In this document: positions 16,584-25,090 of the stretch, piece after piece
Layout: each line of letters starts with the position of its first letter
Position numbering within the stretch: the first letter of the stretch is position 1
Source: Paenibacillus pinihumi DSM 23905 = JCM 16419
GTDB taxonomy: Bacteria > Bacillota > Bacilli > Paenibacillales > Paenibacillaceae
Reading direction: 5' to 3'
Assembly: GCF_000422505.1 (NCBI RefSeq)
Contig: NZ_AULX01000028.1
Coordinates: 55,622-119,621, forward strand
DNA length: 64,000 bases
Made by a program: the position numbers and the translations under genes
Notes under the pieces: model-generated
Database searches by the model: none
Told to the model about the DNA's origin: nothing
What the model saw: only the letters and a program-made list of their open reading frames with translations

Positions 16584-18299
16584 TTAAAAAAGAAGCTGTG
16601 TTTTGGGATCCTTGTCTTTTTCCTCCAGAAGCTTGATATAATCCTCAAGCCCTGCTGTCTGCAGCTGCTTGGCTGCGGCATCCAGAATCGTTTTCGCTTC
16701 CGTCATGTTTTTGGCGTAATAAGCCCGAATGATACTTTCCTTGTACTTATCAAGCGCCATGGTCAGCTGGCTGCCTTTGCTGAATTCACCGATAAAAGCA
16801 AGGGCGGCATAACCGTCTTTGACTTTCGCCTGACTGCGCTTTTCGTCGTAGCTCCAGTACTTAGCGATTTCGAGCGGTCCTTTATTCTGGTCGGGTTTCT
16901 GGTTAGCCCCGAAGCCTGCCTCTCCAAAATCCTCCAGGTCGTAAAAATCCGTACCGCCCAAATACCAGCCCCAACTGTTGCCTACGCCTCCAAATCCGAG
17001 CTTCTTCGCACTGACAGGGTCTTTCTCCAGCAGATCGAGCACTTCTTTCTTCGGAACCGGATTCCCTTTGGCATCCAAATCGTAATCCCGGCCCTCGAGG
17101 CCGTATTCCCAGAGCAGCTTGCCTTCACGGGAAGCCAGGAAGTCGGCAAGTTTTACGATATCCTCCGGATTTTCGGTTGTCTTCGGGATGGACCATGCGC
17201 CGTACCCGCTCTTATAGGTCAATTGCATCTGATAAGGGCCATCGACCGAATTGATCGGTCCAATTGGAATGTACCGGTTATCCTTATTCTCATCCACATA
17301 ATTGTGCATCTCGCCTATAATGGCAAAGGAATTGTTCAGAATGCCTTCTTTTGCACGGGTCTCCTCCATTGTGTAATACTCCGGATGCATAAGCCCCTCT
17401 TTCAGCAGCTTTTGCACAAATTCGACTCGCTTGAGACCGTATTCGGTCTGGCTTTCATGCAAAATTTTGCCGCTGGCATCGCGCTTAAACCCTTCTCCAT
17501 TAAATCCTGACCATACAAGATCGTTGTACAGCGATGGCCGGTCGCCGCCGCCCCAAATGATAGGGCCGATCGGATAGACACCTTTTCCATTATTATCTTT
17601 GAATCCGCCTGCCTTGATTTTTTTCACCAGCTCATAAAGCTGTTCGGTTGTGGTAATTTTACGAGGATCTACACCTAGCGCATCGGCAATATCCTTGCGG
17701 ATATACGGTCCGGTTACATACTTGTTAACCCCGTAACCGGGCTCACGTGTAAGATTGATGTGCACGACGTAGGCTGCACCGTTAAACTCCGGACGGAACA
17801 TGACACCGTATTTGGTATCAATCGGAAGATAGCCATCCTCAAAATATTTGCTGTATATCTTTGTATTTTTCAGATAAGGAGCCAGGTCATAAAACATGCC
17901 TTCGCGGGCGGCCTTATTAATCATCTCCATCTCAGGGCGGCCGCTATGGTTCAGATAGTAACCAATAAAATCCGGCAGATCGCCAGCCGCAAGCCCCGCT
18001 GCCAGTGCCTTCTGGGAACTGTCAAAGCCGGTTGCCTGCAGTTCAAGCTCAATACCCGTCATTTCCTTCAGCTTCTTCATCACTTCGGGGTTCATTTCTT
18101 CTACTACATCGCTGCCCATAAAAATCAAACCTTTGATTTTTCGGTCGGCGATCCAAGTTGCAGGCTTGCCGTCAGGCTTCACCTTGTCACCAGATGCATC
18201 CGAAGTTCCCTGAGATTGCTGATTACCCGCGCATGCAGTGAGAACCATTGAACAGATCAATACAAGCAGAATCATCTTAGACCAAGTTTTCTTGTTCAT
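16584..18299 (-). CDS. Extracellular sugar-binding lipoprotein (LipO/family 1)
   Basis: 571-residue solute-binding lipoprotein. The signal peptide ends in lipobox LTAC (Cys23), followed by a Gln/Ser/Asp-rich linker. The large size (over 500 residues) is typical of the LipO-like proteins paired with LplB/LplC permeases. It sits between the two permease genes. The start at 18299 has a GGGAGAGGGAG ribosome binding site. The ligand is presumably a plant or microbial oligosaccharide; the phosphatase-type neighbours hint at a phosphate-bearing ligand, which is inference. Confidence 0.9.
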   Translation of the reverse strand: MNKKTWSKMILLVLICSMVLTACAGNQQSQGTSDASGDKVKPDGKPATWIADRKIKGLIFMGSDVVEEMNPEVMKKLKEMTGIELELQATGFDSSQKALAAGLAAGDLPDFIGYYLNHSGRPEMEMINKAAREGMFYDLAPYLKNTKIYSKYFEDGYLPIDTKYGVMFRPEFNGAAYVVHINLTREPGYGVNKYVTGPYIRKDIADALGVDPRKITTTEQLYELVKKIKAGGFKDNNGKGVYPIGPIIWGGGDRPSLYNDLVWSGFNGEGFKRDASGKILHESQTEYGLKRVEFVQKLLKEGLMHPEYYTMEETRAKEGILNNSFAIIGEMHNYVDENKDNRYIPIGPINSVDGPYQMQLTYKSGYGAWSIPKTTENPEDIVKLADFLASREGKLLWEYGLEGRDYDLDAKGNPVPKKEVLDLLEKDPVSAKKLGFGGVGNSWGWYLGGTDFYDLEDFGEAGFGANQKPDQNKGPLEIAKYWSYDEKRSQAKVKDGYAALAFIGEFSKGSQLTMALDKYKESIIRAYYAKNMTEAKTILDAAAKQLQTAGLEDYIKLLEEKDKDPKTQLLF

Positions 18300-18363
18300 T
18301 TCTGATTTCTCCCTCTCCCTGACAATCTATTGTGACAGGCTGAGACCGCTTAGGTCCGCCGGC

Positions 18364-19335
18364 TCACCAAATTGAAGTTTCAAACCACTTCCGGGAAATC
18401 CAATTGACGGTTAATACCAGAATCAGGCCAATGACGCCTTGCATCATCCCGAGTGCGGTCCCGAAGCCAAACTGGCCGCTCTCAAGCCCCATATAGATGA
18501 TGTAAGTGTCCAGTATTTCTGAAAGATTCATATTGCCCGGGGTCTTAAGCAGATAAACTTGATCAAAGCCGGCTGACAAAATATTGCCGAGTGATAAAAT
18601 AAACACAATCAGTATGGTAGGCCGGATTCCAGGCAGCGTAATATGCCAAATATTCTGTAGTCTGCCGGCTCCGTCGATTTTGGCGGCCTCATACAAAGCC
18701 GGATTAATGCCTACAATTGCCGCGAAATATATAATGGAGCTCCAGCCGATATCTTTCCAGATATAGCTCCAGAACAAGACCGGATAAAATGCGCGTTCCT
18801 CCATCAGAAAAAAGGTGCTGCCGTCACCGCCAAGCCAGGCAATTACCTGATTGACCAAACCTGTATCCGGCGCAAGAACACGCTGCACCAGACCGATTAC
18901 GATGACCCAGGACAGAAAATGAGGCAGATAAGCGATGCCCTGGAACAGGCTTTGCATTTTTTTGCGTTTGATTTCATGAAACATTAAAGCAAGCAAAATC
19001 GGAAAAGGCATGGCAAGGAACACTTTCATCGCGCTGATAATAAGCGTGTTTTTAATAATTTGCAGACTAAGCGGATCTTGAAAAAACATTTCGAAATAGG
19101 TTAGGCCAACCCAAGGGCTTCCGAATATTCCCTGATTGAATTGGTAATCTTTAAAAGCCAGGATCAGTCCGCCCATCGGAATATAAGAAAAAATGATAAA
19201 AAACACAATGCAAGGCAGCAGCATCAGATAGAGCTGATAATGCCGGATCAGGCGATTCCGAAGCCGATGTCTGCCCTCCGTTGATTCCCCTGTTTTTCGC
19301 CCCCTGGCAGGGGCAGCCGAAAGTTTCAGATCCAT
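18364..19335 (-). CDS. Carbohydrate ABC transporter permease (LplB type)
   Basis: 323-residue permease, first permease of the CUT1 importer, with six helices and the EAA loop (AAKIDGAGRLQNIWHITLPG). A basic N-terminal tail precedes helix 1. ATG 19335 is preferred because GGGAGGAG is spaced about 8 nt; ATG 19341 would almost touch it. It follows deoR after a 123-nt gap that holds an inverted repeat, so a second regulated start is possible. Confidence 0.88.
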   Translation of the reverse strand: MDLKLSAAPARGRKTGESTEGRHRLRNRLIRHYQLYLMLLPCIVFFIIFSYIPMGGLILAFKDYQFNQGIFGSPWVGLTYFEMFFQDPLSLQIIKNTLIISAMKVFLAMPFPILLALMFHEIKRKKMQSLFQGIAYLPHFLSWVIVIGLVQRVLAPDTGLVNQVIAWLGGDGSTFFLMEERAFYPVLFWSYIWKDIGWSSIIYFAAIVGINPALYEAAKIDGAGRLQNIWHITLPGIRPTILIVFILSLGNILSAGFDQVYLLKTPGNMNLSEILDTYIIYMGLESGQFGFGTALGMMQGVIGLILVLTVNWISRKWFETSIW

Positions 19336-19368
19336 GCTCATTCTCCTCCCGTTTTTTACCGTTTTCGC

Positions 19369-19431
19369 ACCATTTAATGATAAATCTCATTGTTTGTTTA
19401 CCGATGTTGTGACAGTCAAACTTTAAATGGT
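19369..19431 (-). promoter_or_regulatory. Inverted repeat between deoR-like gene and importer
   Basis: ACCATTTAA (19369-19377) and TTAAATGGT (19423-19431) are exact inverted repeats with 45 nt between. A TTGTGA-containing string and CGAAAAC repeats lie within or beside them. Candidate operator for the upstream DeoR protein or for catabolite control. Confidence 0.3.
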
Positions 19432-19458
19432 TATTGTTTTCGTACGATAAATCCTTGA

Positions 19459-20268
19459 TTAAGATTTTATTTCCCCGGTTTTGCCGTCGGCGGTGATCCA
19501 TGTAATACCTTTCCGCTCGAGCTCCTGCTCCCACAGCGAAGGATAGGGCTTGTCGCATACAATAACATCAACCTTGTCAAGCGGAGCAATATGACAGGTG
19601 GCCTGAATACCCACCTTGCTGTGATCGGCAAGTACAATAATTTGCTTGGCCATATTCATCACCATTTTAGAAATAACGGAGTCATTCAGGTCGTAGTCCC
19701 CGATTCCGGAATCGATGGAAATCCCGCCGAGGGAAATAAACGCATGGTCTACATAGAAATTTTTCAGCATTTCCTGACACAGATAGCCGTTAACGGACTG
19801 CTGATAGGGAGAGATTTCCCCGCCAAGCAAAATCGCACGGCCGTTTAATACTCCCTTGACAAACGAATCGCATAACTGAATGGCAACGGTTAAGGAATTT
19901 GTAATGACTGTAATCCTCTTTTTTCCTTTTAATGCCTTGGCCATCTCGTAAATGGTTGTGCCCGTATCCATATAAATGGTGCTGCCATCCTGGACAAGCT
20001 CGACCGCCTTCATGCCGATCGCCTGCTTGGCCTCAAAATTCATTACAGTCCGCTGCTGGTAAGGCGGTTCCCCTCCCTCGTACTGAGGCTTTACGCCTCC
20101 GCCGTATACCCGCTTTAGCTTGCCTTCTTCCTCCAGCAGGAATAAATCCCTGCGTACCGTCTCCTGGGACACCTGAAGCTGCTCCGCGAGCAAGGTTACC
20201 CTTACCTTGCCATGGGCATGAAGCTGATCCAGAATGAAACTTCTCCGTTCTTCGGCTAATAGTTGCAT
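19459..20268 (-). CDS. DeoR-family transcriptional regulator
   Basis: 269-residue repressor. The N-terminal winged helix (AEQLQVSQETVRRDLFLLEE, about residues 23-42, then GKLKRVYGGG) is the DeoR signature. The C-terminal sugar-phosphate sensor domain has the expected YMDTGTTIYEMAK and VVLADHSKVG-like blocks (IIVLADHSKVG). It usually senses a phosphorylated sugar. The start at 20268 has GAGGAGA. It lies inside the operon it probably controls, between the phosphatases and the importer. Confidence 0.9.
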   Translation of the reverse strand: MQLLAEERRSFILDQLHAHGKVRVTLLAEQLQVSQETVRRDLFLLEEEGKLKRVYGGGVKPQYEGGEPPYQQRTVMNFEAKQAIGMKAVELVQDGSTIYMDTGTTIYEMAKALKGKKRITVITNSLTVAIQLCDSFVKGVLNGRAILLGGEISPYQQSVNGYLCQEMLKNFYVDHAFISLGGISIDSGIGDYDLNDSVISKMVMNMAKQIIVLADHSKVGIQATCHIAPLDKVDVIVCDKPYPSLWEQELERKGITWITADGKTGEIKS

Positions 20269-20296
20269 GGTTTGATTCTCCTCAATGTGCGTTGGC

Positions 20297-22051
20297 TTAA
20301 TATGAATCTATAAATGCAAATCTTTCAGTGAAATCAAAAGCCAGCTCAAATTCCTCGTAACGGCCGGTAAGGAACCGATAATCCGGATAGCGCAACGTTG
20401 CCGCTCCTGCCAAGGATGCTACCCATGGGGAAAAGCTCCGAAACATGATCTTCTTGTCCGCCTCGTCAAATTGGGCAAGCCTCAGCCACCCGTTGCCGCC
20501 CCGGTAACGGTCCTGATAATTAACCAGCAATTGAATGACCTCCTGTCCCTCGGCATTATGGCGCACCTGATGGACATTGCCGTTAAAATGGCCGTTCACC
20601 GTCATAAACACCTGATTATGCGGCCGGACAAGTTCCTCCCAGATCAGGGCTCCATTTTCCGACAGCTTAGGCTCGTTGACCTTGCCATTATGGACGGCAT
20701 ACATGATATCGTGCGAAACCAGAATGGTCGGATATCCGCGGTGACTGTCCAGTACCTCCCGGCACCAGGGGATGTCAGCACGAAGATGCTGCATATCGGC
20801 CATCAGCCATAAGTAGCTGTAGCTTCCAGCCTGCTTGACCCCATAGGAACTGTAACGGGAAGGCGAGCTTCCGCGATAATAGGATTTATCCCGGAAGCGC
20901 CCAGGGCCAAAACAGCTTAAGTATGTATGCAAACCATCGTGATCATGATTCCCTGCCGTCATCATGTAAGGGGCCTTGGCCTCATCAAGCGTGCGGACAG
21001 CAGTCGAAGAGCGCTCCCATTCCTGAAGGGCATCACTATTGTGCACAAGATCGCCTACAAAAGCTGTCATCGCAAGCCGCAAGTCCGTCTGATGTCCGGC
21101 AATCCAGGCCGTCTGGGCCATTAGCATTTCCGGATTCAGGTAGGTCTGCATCTGCGGATCGGGAATAAAAACAAAATGGTAATTATCCGCCTGTCTTAAC
21201 TGAGGCTCTCCCTCATAATCCCCTTCCAGCACCTGATCGTCCTCCAGTTTGCAGAGCCAGTCTTCCGGATGGAGCGGTTCACCGGTAACCCGGATTTCCC
21301 TAATTGCCCCTGTAAATAAGGAGTCGATCTTTCCGCACCACTCGGAAGCGCCGATGTTCCAGCCTTTGCCCTCAACAACGGCTACTCCGGCAATCGGCTC
21401 GGCCGGGCTGTTATAATCGCAGATGCCATTAACATACAGCAGCGTACGGCAGGCATCATTGACGATCGCCACATGACACCATTTCCCCTCCTGCAATTGA
21501 CGCGACCAACTGGTCGTTGACGTGCTGCGATTTGCCGGATGGCTCACCCACTGAATTTCCTTGCAGTTGGATACCGAGACCGTCGCCAGCACCTCACGTT
21601 CACCGCTTCTCCCAAGCTCCCCTCCCTGTCCTTGGCGGGTCAGCACACCCATCCAGCTGTGACGGACTTCATCGAAGGGCTCAGGCAGACGAATGACCGC
21701 CTCAATGGTAAACCCTTGCACCATGCTATCGTTATTAAAAGGCGCAGCTTTCTCCGTGCGAAAGTAATATCCGGCTCCCTTCGGACAACGATCATTACGG
21801 AAGCTCATGCCGCCTGCTTCCCCTTCGCCTTCCCAGGATAGAATATCAGCCGCTTTAACGGACGCGGCTGCTTCCGGAAGCGCAGCGGTCAGTACCAGAC
21901 GATTGCCCCTGCCGCTATAATCGCGCAGGATAAGCTGACCATCCTGAAGGCTCCCGCTCTGAACGGCTTCACGGACAAATCTCCAATGTGCAAGCGGCTC
22001 AACCGGGAAATCCCGGCGGGCCGTTCCCAAATCGCGGCCATGTTGGCTCAC
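20297..22051 (-). CDS. LamG-like domain plus calcineurin-type metallophosphoesterase
   Basis: 584 residues. About 20-265 form a LamG/concanavalin-like jelly roll (WCHVAIVNDACRTLLYVNGI, WNIGASEWCGKIDSLFTGAI). About 290-540 form a metallophosphoesterase with FIPDPQMQ, FVGDLVHN, AGNHDHDG, VSHDIMY and NGHFNGN, that is, the metal ligands in order. There is no signal peptide. GTG at 22051 overlaps the HAD stop as GTGA. The substrate is unknown; the jelly roll may bind a glycan, and the neighbours suggest an imported phosphorylated carbohydrate. Confidence 0.82.
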   Translation of the reverse strand: MSQHGRDLGTARRDFPVEPLAHWRFVREAVQSGSLQDGQLILRDYSGRGNRLVLTAALPEAAASVKAADILSWEGEGEAGGMSFRNDRCPKGAGYYFRTEKAAPFNNDSMVQGFTIEAVIRLPEPFDEVRHSWMGVLTRQGQGGELGRSGEREVLATVSVSNCKEIQWVSHPANRSTSTTSWSRQLQEGKWCHVAIVNDACRTLLYVNGICDYNSPAEPIAGVAVVEGKGWNIGASEWCGKIDSLFTGAIREIRVTGEPLHPEDWLCKLEDDQVLEGDYEGEPQLRQADNYHFVFIPDPQMQTYLNPEMLMAQTAWIAGHQTDLRLAMTAFVGDLVHNSDALQEWERSSTAVRTLDEAKAPYMMTAGNHDHDGLHTYLSCFGPGRFRDKSYYRGSSPSRYSSYGVKQAGSYSYLWLMADMQHLRADIPWCREVLDSHRGYPTILVSHDIMYAVHNGKVNEPKLSENGALIWEELVRPHNQVFMTVNGHFNGNVHQVRHNAEGQEVIQLLVNYQDRYRGGNGWLRLAQFDEADKKIMFRSFSPWVASLAGAATLRYPDYRFLTGRYEEFELAFDFTERFAFIDSY

Positions 22052-22593
22052 AACCTCACCCCCGCTCCTTCGCCTAGCAGCAGTTCCCGTACCTCATGCC
22101 AGTTATTCACACGGATAAAACCCGTTTCGAATTTATTATGGGCAGCGCTGTACAAAATGCCTGTACCCTTGAACCGGTTAAGCTGCTTCACGCTGTCATC
22201 AAGCAGATAGTCGGCATGAATGATGCTTTTGTTGCCACAGAATACAAGATGGCTGTCCGGGATAAAAGCAAAATGCTCCTTGAGCCATTCATATTTTGCG
22301 CGGAAGGAAGCCGGAACTTCCATGGCTGCTGTTGCAATAAAAACCTCGTAATGCTCCTGAAGTTCACGGATTACGTCCTGGCTTCCGGGGATAACCTTCA
22401 ACCCGCGGAAGAACTGCCCGGAAGCAAAATAACTTTCGATTTCATTACGGAGCAACGGCCGAATTCCGGCTAATGTGGTACCTTCCAGTTCCTCCAGTGT
22501 CACATGCTCCCCGTATTCACGGTTGAAAAGCTCCAGATGATCAATGGCCGTATCTGCCATTACTTCATCCATATCGATTGCGATGCGTTTCAT
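22048..22593 (-). CDS. HAD-superfamily 5'(3')-deoxyribonucleotidase-like phosphatase
   Basis: 181 residues. Motif I is AIDMDEVMAD (catalytic Asp7 and Asp9), motif II lies around FIATAAM, and motif III/IV is DYLLDDS. This pattern matches the NT5C-like group (short cap, around 180 residues). Because it is the first gene of a sugar-import operon, the in vivo substrate may be a sugar phosphate or another small phosphomonoester rather than a nucleotide. It is coupled to the metallophosphoesterase by a 4-nt overlap. Confidence 0.8.
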   Translation of the reverse strand: MKRIAIDMDEVMADTAIDHLELFNREYGEHVTLEELEGTTLAGIRPLLRNEIESYFASGQFFRGLKVIPGSQDVIRELQEHYEVFIATAAMEVPASFRAKYEWLKEHFAFIPDSHLVFCGNKSIIHADYLLDDSVKQLNRFKGTGILYSAAHNKFETGFIRVNNWHEVRELLLGEGAGVRL

Positions 22594-22636
22594 CGTTGCC
22601 CTCTCCTGTCGCGTGACTGCTTATGTTGTTTTTATG

Positions 22637-22686
22637 AAAGAATCTCACAATAACAGAAAGAATAAAAGAACATATCACAACAATAA
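22637..22686 (-). promoter_or_regulatory. Direct repeats over promoter, candidate DeoR operators
   Basis: Two related strings, AAAGAATCTCACAATAACA at 22637-22655 and AAAGAACATATCACAACAAT (22665-22684), occur in tandem 28 nt apart. The second overlaps the -10 box of the operon promoter. Candidate sites for the DeoR regulator encoded in the same operon. Confidence 0.4.
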
Positions 22687-22700
22687 GATAAAGATGTCAA
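22672..22700 (-). promoter_or_regulatory. Sigma-A-type promoter of the phosphatase/importer operon
   Basis: On the minus strand: TTGACA (22695-22700), a 17-nt spacer and TGATAT (22672-22677). The consensus -35 with ideal spacing lies about 80 nt before the HAD start. Confidence 0.6.
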
Positions 22701-22774
22701 CACAGAATCAACGGCTTATTAAAAAAATGTAAATCTAGTCTTCGCAGCGCCGGCCCCGGCAAGCAAGACAAAGA

Positions 22775-22798
22775 AACCGGAGGAAAGCTCCTCCGGTT
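22775..22798 (-). terminator. Terminator of the minus-strand MacB-like operon
   Basis: AACCGGAGGA (22775-22784) and TCCTCCGGTT (22789-22798) form a perfect 10-bp stem with a 4-nt loop. Reading leftward, a TTTCTTTGTCTT tract follows. It is about 85 nt downstream of the permease stop. Confidence 0.75.
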
Positions 22799-22882
22799 AT
22801 CATTTCTGCTCTATGAATCTATCCATCTATGAATTATTCCTAATTCGCCTGTGAGAGTATTGAAACTGTATACCTCCCCCGA

Positions 22883-24223
22883 CTACACATCACGCCGCAA
22901 CGCACGCAGTACATCCACCCGTGTTGCCCGCTTTGCCGGACGCGCTCCGGAAAGCAGCGCCACACCTACCGAAATGGCGCAGGACAGCGCAGCCAGATAG
23001 GGAGGAATCAATGAAAAGATGAAATCTTGAGGAACCTTTTCATTCATGAAAGCCTGAATCAGGAGCGGCACACCTGTATTTACGGCAGCAGACAGCAGAT
23101 AGGCGGCTGCGGTCCCGACTAATGCGCCCAGGAGACCGATCCATGCGCTTTCCAGCAGAAATATCCGCCGGATGATCCTCGGGTGGGCGCCGATTGCTTT
23201 CATAATGCCAATATCCTGCGAGCGCTCCGTGACGGCCATCGTCATCGTATTGAAAATGCCGATTGAAGCGATCAGAATCGCAATTGTGCCGACAAATACA
23301 AGCCCGATCTTCATAATTGTAAAGACAACATCTATTTGGGATACTTCATCCGCAATGGAATGGATGCTATACCCCTTCTCCCGCATCGTCTCTGCTGTTT
23401 CTTTAACTTGCTGAGCCTTGCTCACAAAAGTCTCAACAGAATTATAGTTTCTCGGCTCATCAAAGGCTCGCGGCTCGTAAGCTTCCTCGTTCCCGTTGGC
23501 TGCGATCCGCATCTCTCCCAGCTGCGTCCCGGTAAGCTGCTCAATTTGATCCCGCAATCCGATTTCAATATATATATTCGTATCCATCAGCCATTCCCTC
23601 TTCGGCTTCTCCTTTATCCCTACAACCGTAACCTGTTGCGGGAAGGACTCCTTCTTGCCGTTAACAAGCTGATGCACGTCAAACGTCAGCTTTTTGCCAA
23701 TCCATCCTTCTGCCCGCTCTTTATCCGCCCTCTTATCTTCTGACCGGGCAGCGTCTTCGGGCCCGATCACCGTTTTCCCGAAATGAAAGCCTGCTACAAC
23801 CTCACCCGGCTTCTGCGGCAGCCTGCCTGCTGCCAGCGCAAAACCTGCCTTGGCTTCCTCTTCAAAGTCAACGGCGACGGTCTTGTCTGTGCTCATGGTC
23901 TGGTTATCCGAGGTATAGACTAGCGGCTGCATGATATAGTCCTTGTACGTAACTGCCTTCACATGGTTCAGGCTTTTCAGATATTTCAAGTCCTCCGCGT
24001 TCAACTGCTGGTCAATATTCTTCTTGCCCCACACGGTAATGGCCGTCACCAGACGGTCCCCTACTATTTTATCTACAATGCTCTTTTGCAAGCCAAAGCC
24101 AACTGATGCCAGGACGATCAGGAAGGCGCAGCCCATTGCCGTGGCAAGCACAGTCATGAATACACGCGACTTGTTTTTCTTCATATTCTGCCGGACAAAC
24201 CGGAGCTGGTCTTTAAACTTCAT
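22883..24223 (-). CDS. MacB/FtsX-type ABC transporter permease
   Basis: 446 residues. One N-terminal transmembrane helix (about 18-40), a large extracytoplasmic domain (about 45-290), then three C-terminal helices with the FtsX signature (VTERSQDIGIMKAIGAHPRI). This MacB-type topology serves mechanotransmission rather than classic import, and is common in peptide export or stress systems. It overlaps the ATPase gene by 11 nt. No adaptor gene is adjacent, unlike the second system at 26.2-29.4 kb. Confidence 0.85.
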   Translation of the reverse strand: MKFKDQLRFVRQNMKKNKSRVFMTVLATAMGCAFLIVLASVGFGLQKSIVDKIVGDRLVTAITVWGKKNIDQQLNAEDLKYLKSLNHVKAVTYKDYIMQPLVYTSDNQTMSTDKTVAVDFEEEAKAGFALAAGRLPQKPGEVVAGFHFGKTVIGPEDAARSEDKRADKERAEGWIGKKLTFDVHQLVNGKKESFPQQVTVVGIKEKPKREWLMDTNIYIEIGLRDQIEQLTGTQLGEMRIAANGNEEAYEPRAFDEPRNYNSVETFVSKAQQVKETAETMREKGYSIHSIADEVSQIDVVFTIMKIGLVFVGTIAILIASIGIFNTMTMAVTERSQDIGIMKAIGAHPRIIRRIFLLESAWIGLLGALVGTAAAYLLSAAVNTGVPLLIQAFMNEKVPQDFIFSLIPPYLAALSCAISVGVALLSGARPAKRATRVDVLRALRRDV

Positions 24224-24917
24224 AGGTCACCTGCTCTTTTCCCGGCTTCAGCCGTCCGTCTGCCAGCGCGACCGTTCTGTCCGCAATTGCAGCTACCTGC
24301 TCATCATGAGTGATGATGACAAATGTCGTGCCCCGTTCCCGGTTCAACTCATGAATAAGTCCAAGCAGTTGCATCTCATTCTCGCTGTCCAGACTTCCGG
24401 TTGGCTCATCGGCCAGTACGATCGGCGGATTCAAGACCAGTGCTCTTGCGACAGATACGCGCTGCTGCTGTCCACCCGAAAGCTCGCCAGGATAATGCCC
24501 GGCATAATCATGAAGATCAACCCGCTCCATCAGTTCCTGCACGCGCAGCTTGCGCTTCAGCGTGTCCATGCCTTGAAGCACCAGCGGCAACTCGATATTT
24601 TCATAGGCCGTCATACTCGGAATAAGCTGAAAGCTCTGGAACATGAAGCCAAAATGCCGGAGACGGAAATCCGCCCACTGTCCTTCACTCAGATGTGTTA
24701 CCTGTTCACCCATGACATGAATTTCACCCTTCACAGGCCGGATGTAGCCCGACATCAGATTCAGCAGTGTCGACTTTCCTGATCCGCTGCGTCCAACAAT
24801 CGCGACAATTTCCCGCTTTTTGATATGCAGATTTATTTCATGCAATACCGGAACGATCTTCTCACTGCCCTTTTTGCCGATATTAAATTGATGGCTTACC
24901 CCTTTGACCTCAATCAT
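24213..24917 (-). CDS. MacB/LolD-type ABC transporter ATPase
   Basis: 234 residues. Walker A GRSGSGKST, signature LSGGQQQR, Walker B IVLADEPTGSLD and switch FVIITHDE. The ADEPTGSLD form is typical of MacB/LolD/FtsE-like ATPases. ATG 24917 follows a GGGAGAGAG ribosome binding site, though an upstream GTG frame exists. It is divergent from the WYL regulator. Confidence 0.88.
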   Translation of the reverse strand: MIEVKGVSHQFNIGKKGSEKIVPVLHEINLHIKKREIVAIVGRSGSGKSTLLNLMSGYIRPVKGEIHVMGEQVTHLSEGQWADFRLRHFGFMFQSFQLIPSMTAYENIELPLVLQGMDTLKRKLRVQELMERVDLHDYAGHYPGELSGGQQQRVSVARALVLNPPIVLADEPTGSLDSENEMQLLGLIHELNRERGTTFVIITHDEQVAAIADRTVALADGRLKPGKEQVTYEV

Positions 24918-25090
24918 TCTCTCTCCCACCCCTATATACGAATTACAAACATTAGTATATTGTTATATAATTAAACAATAGGTAAAAAAAGCTAAAGATT
25001 TCCTTAACTTAAAATAACATTTTATTAATGAAGATTCCGCTATAATGTAAGAATGAATTTTACAATTATACTGAAGGAGCATGAACCGCT

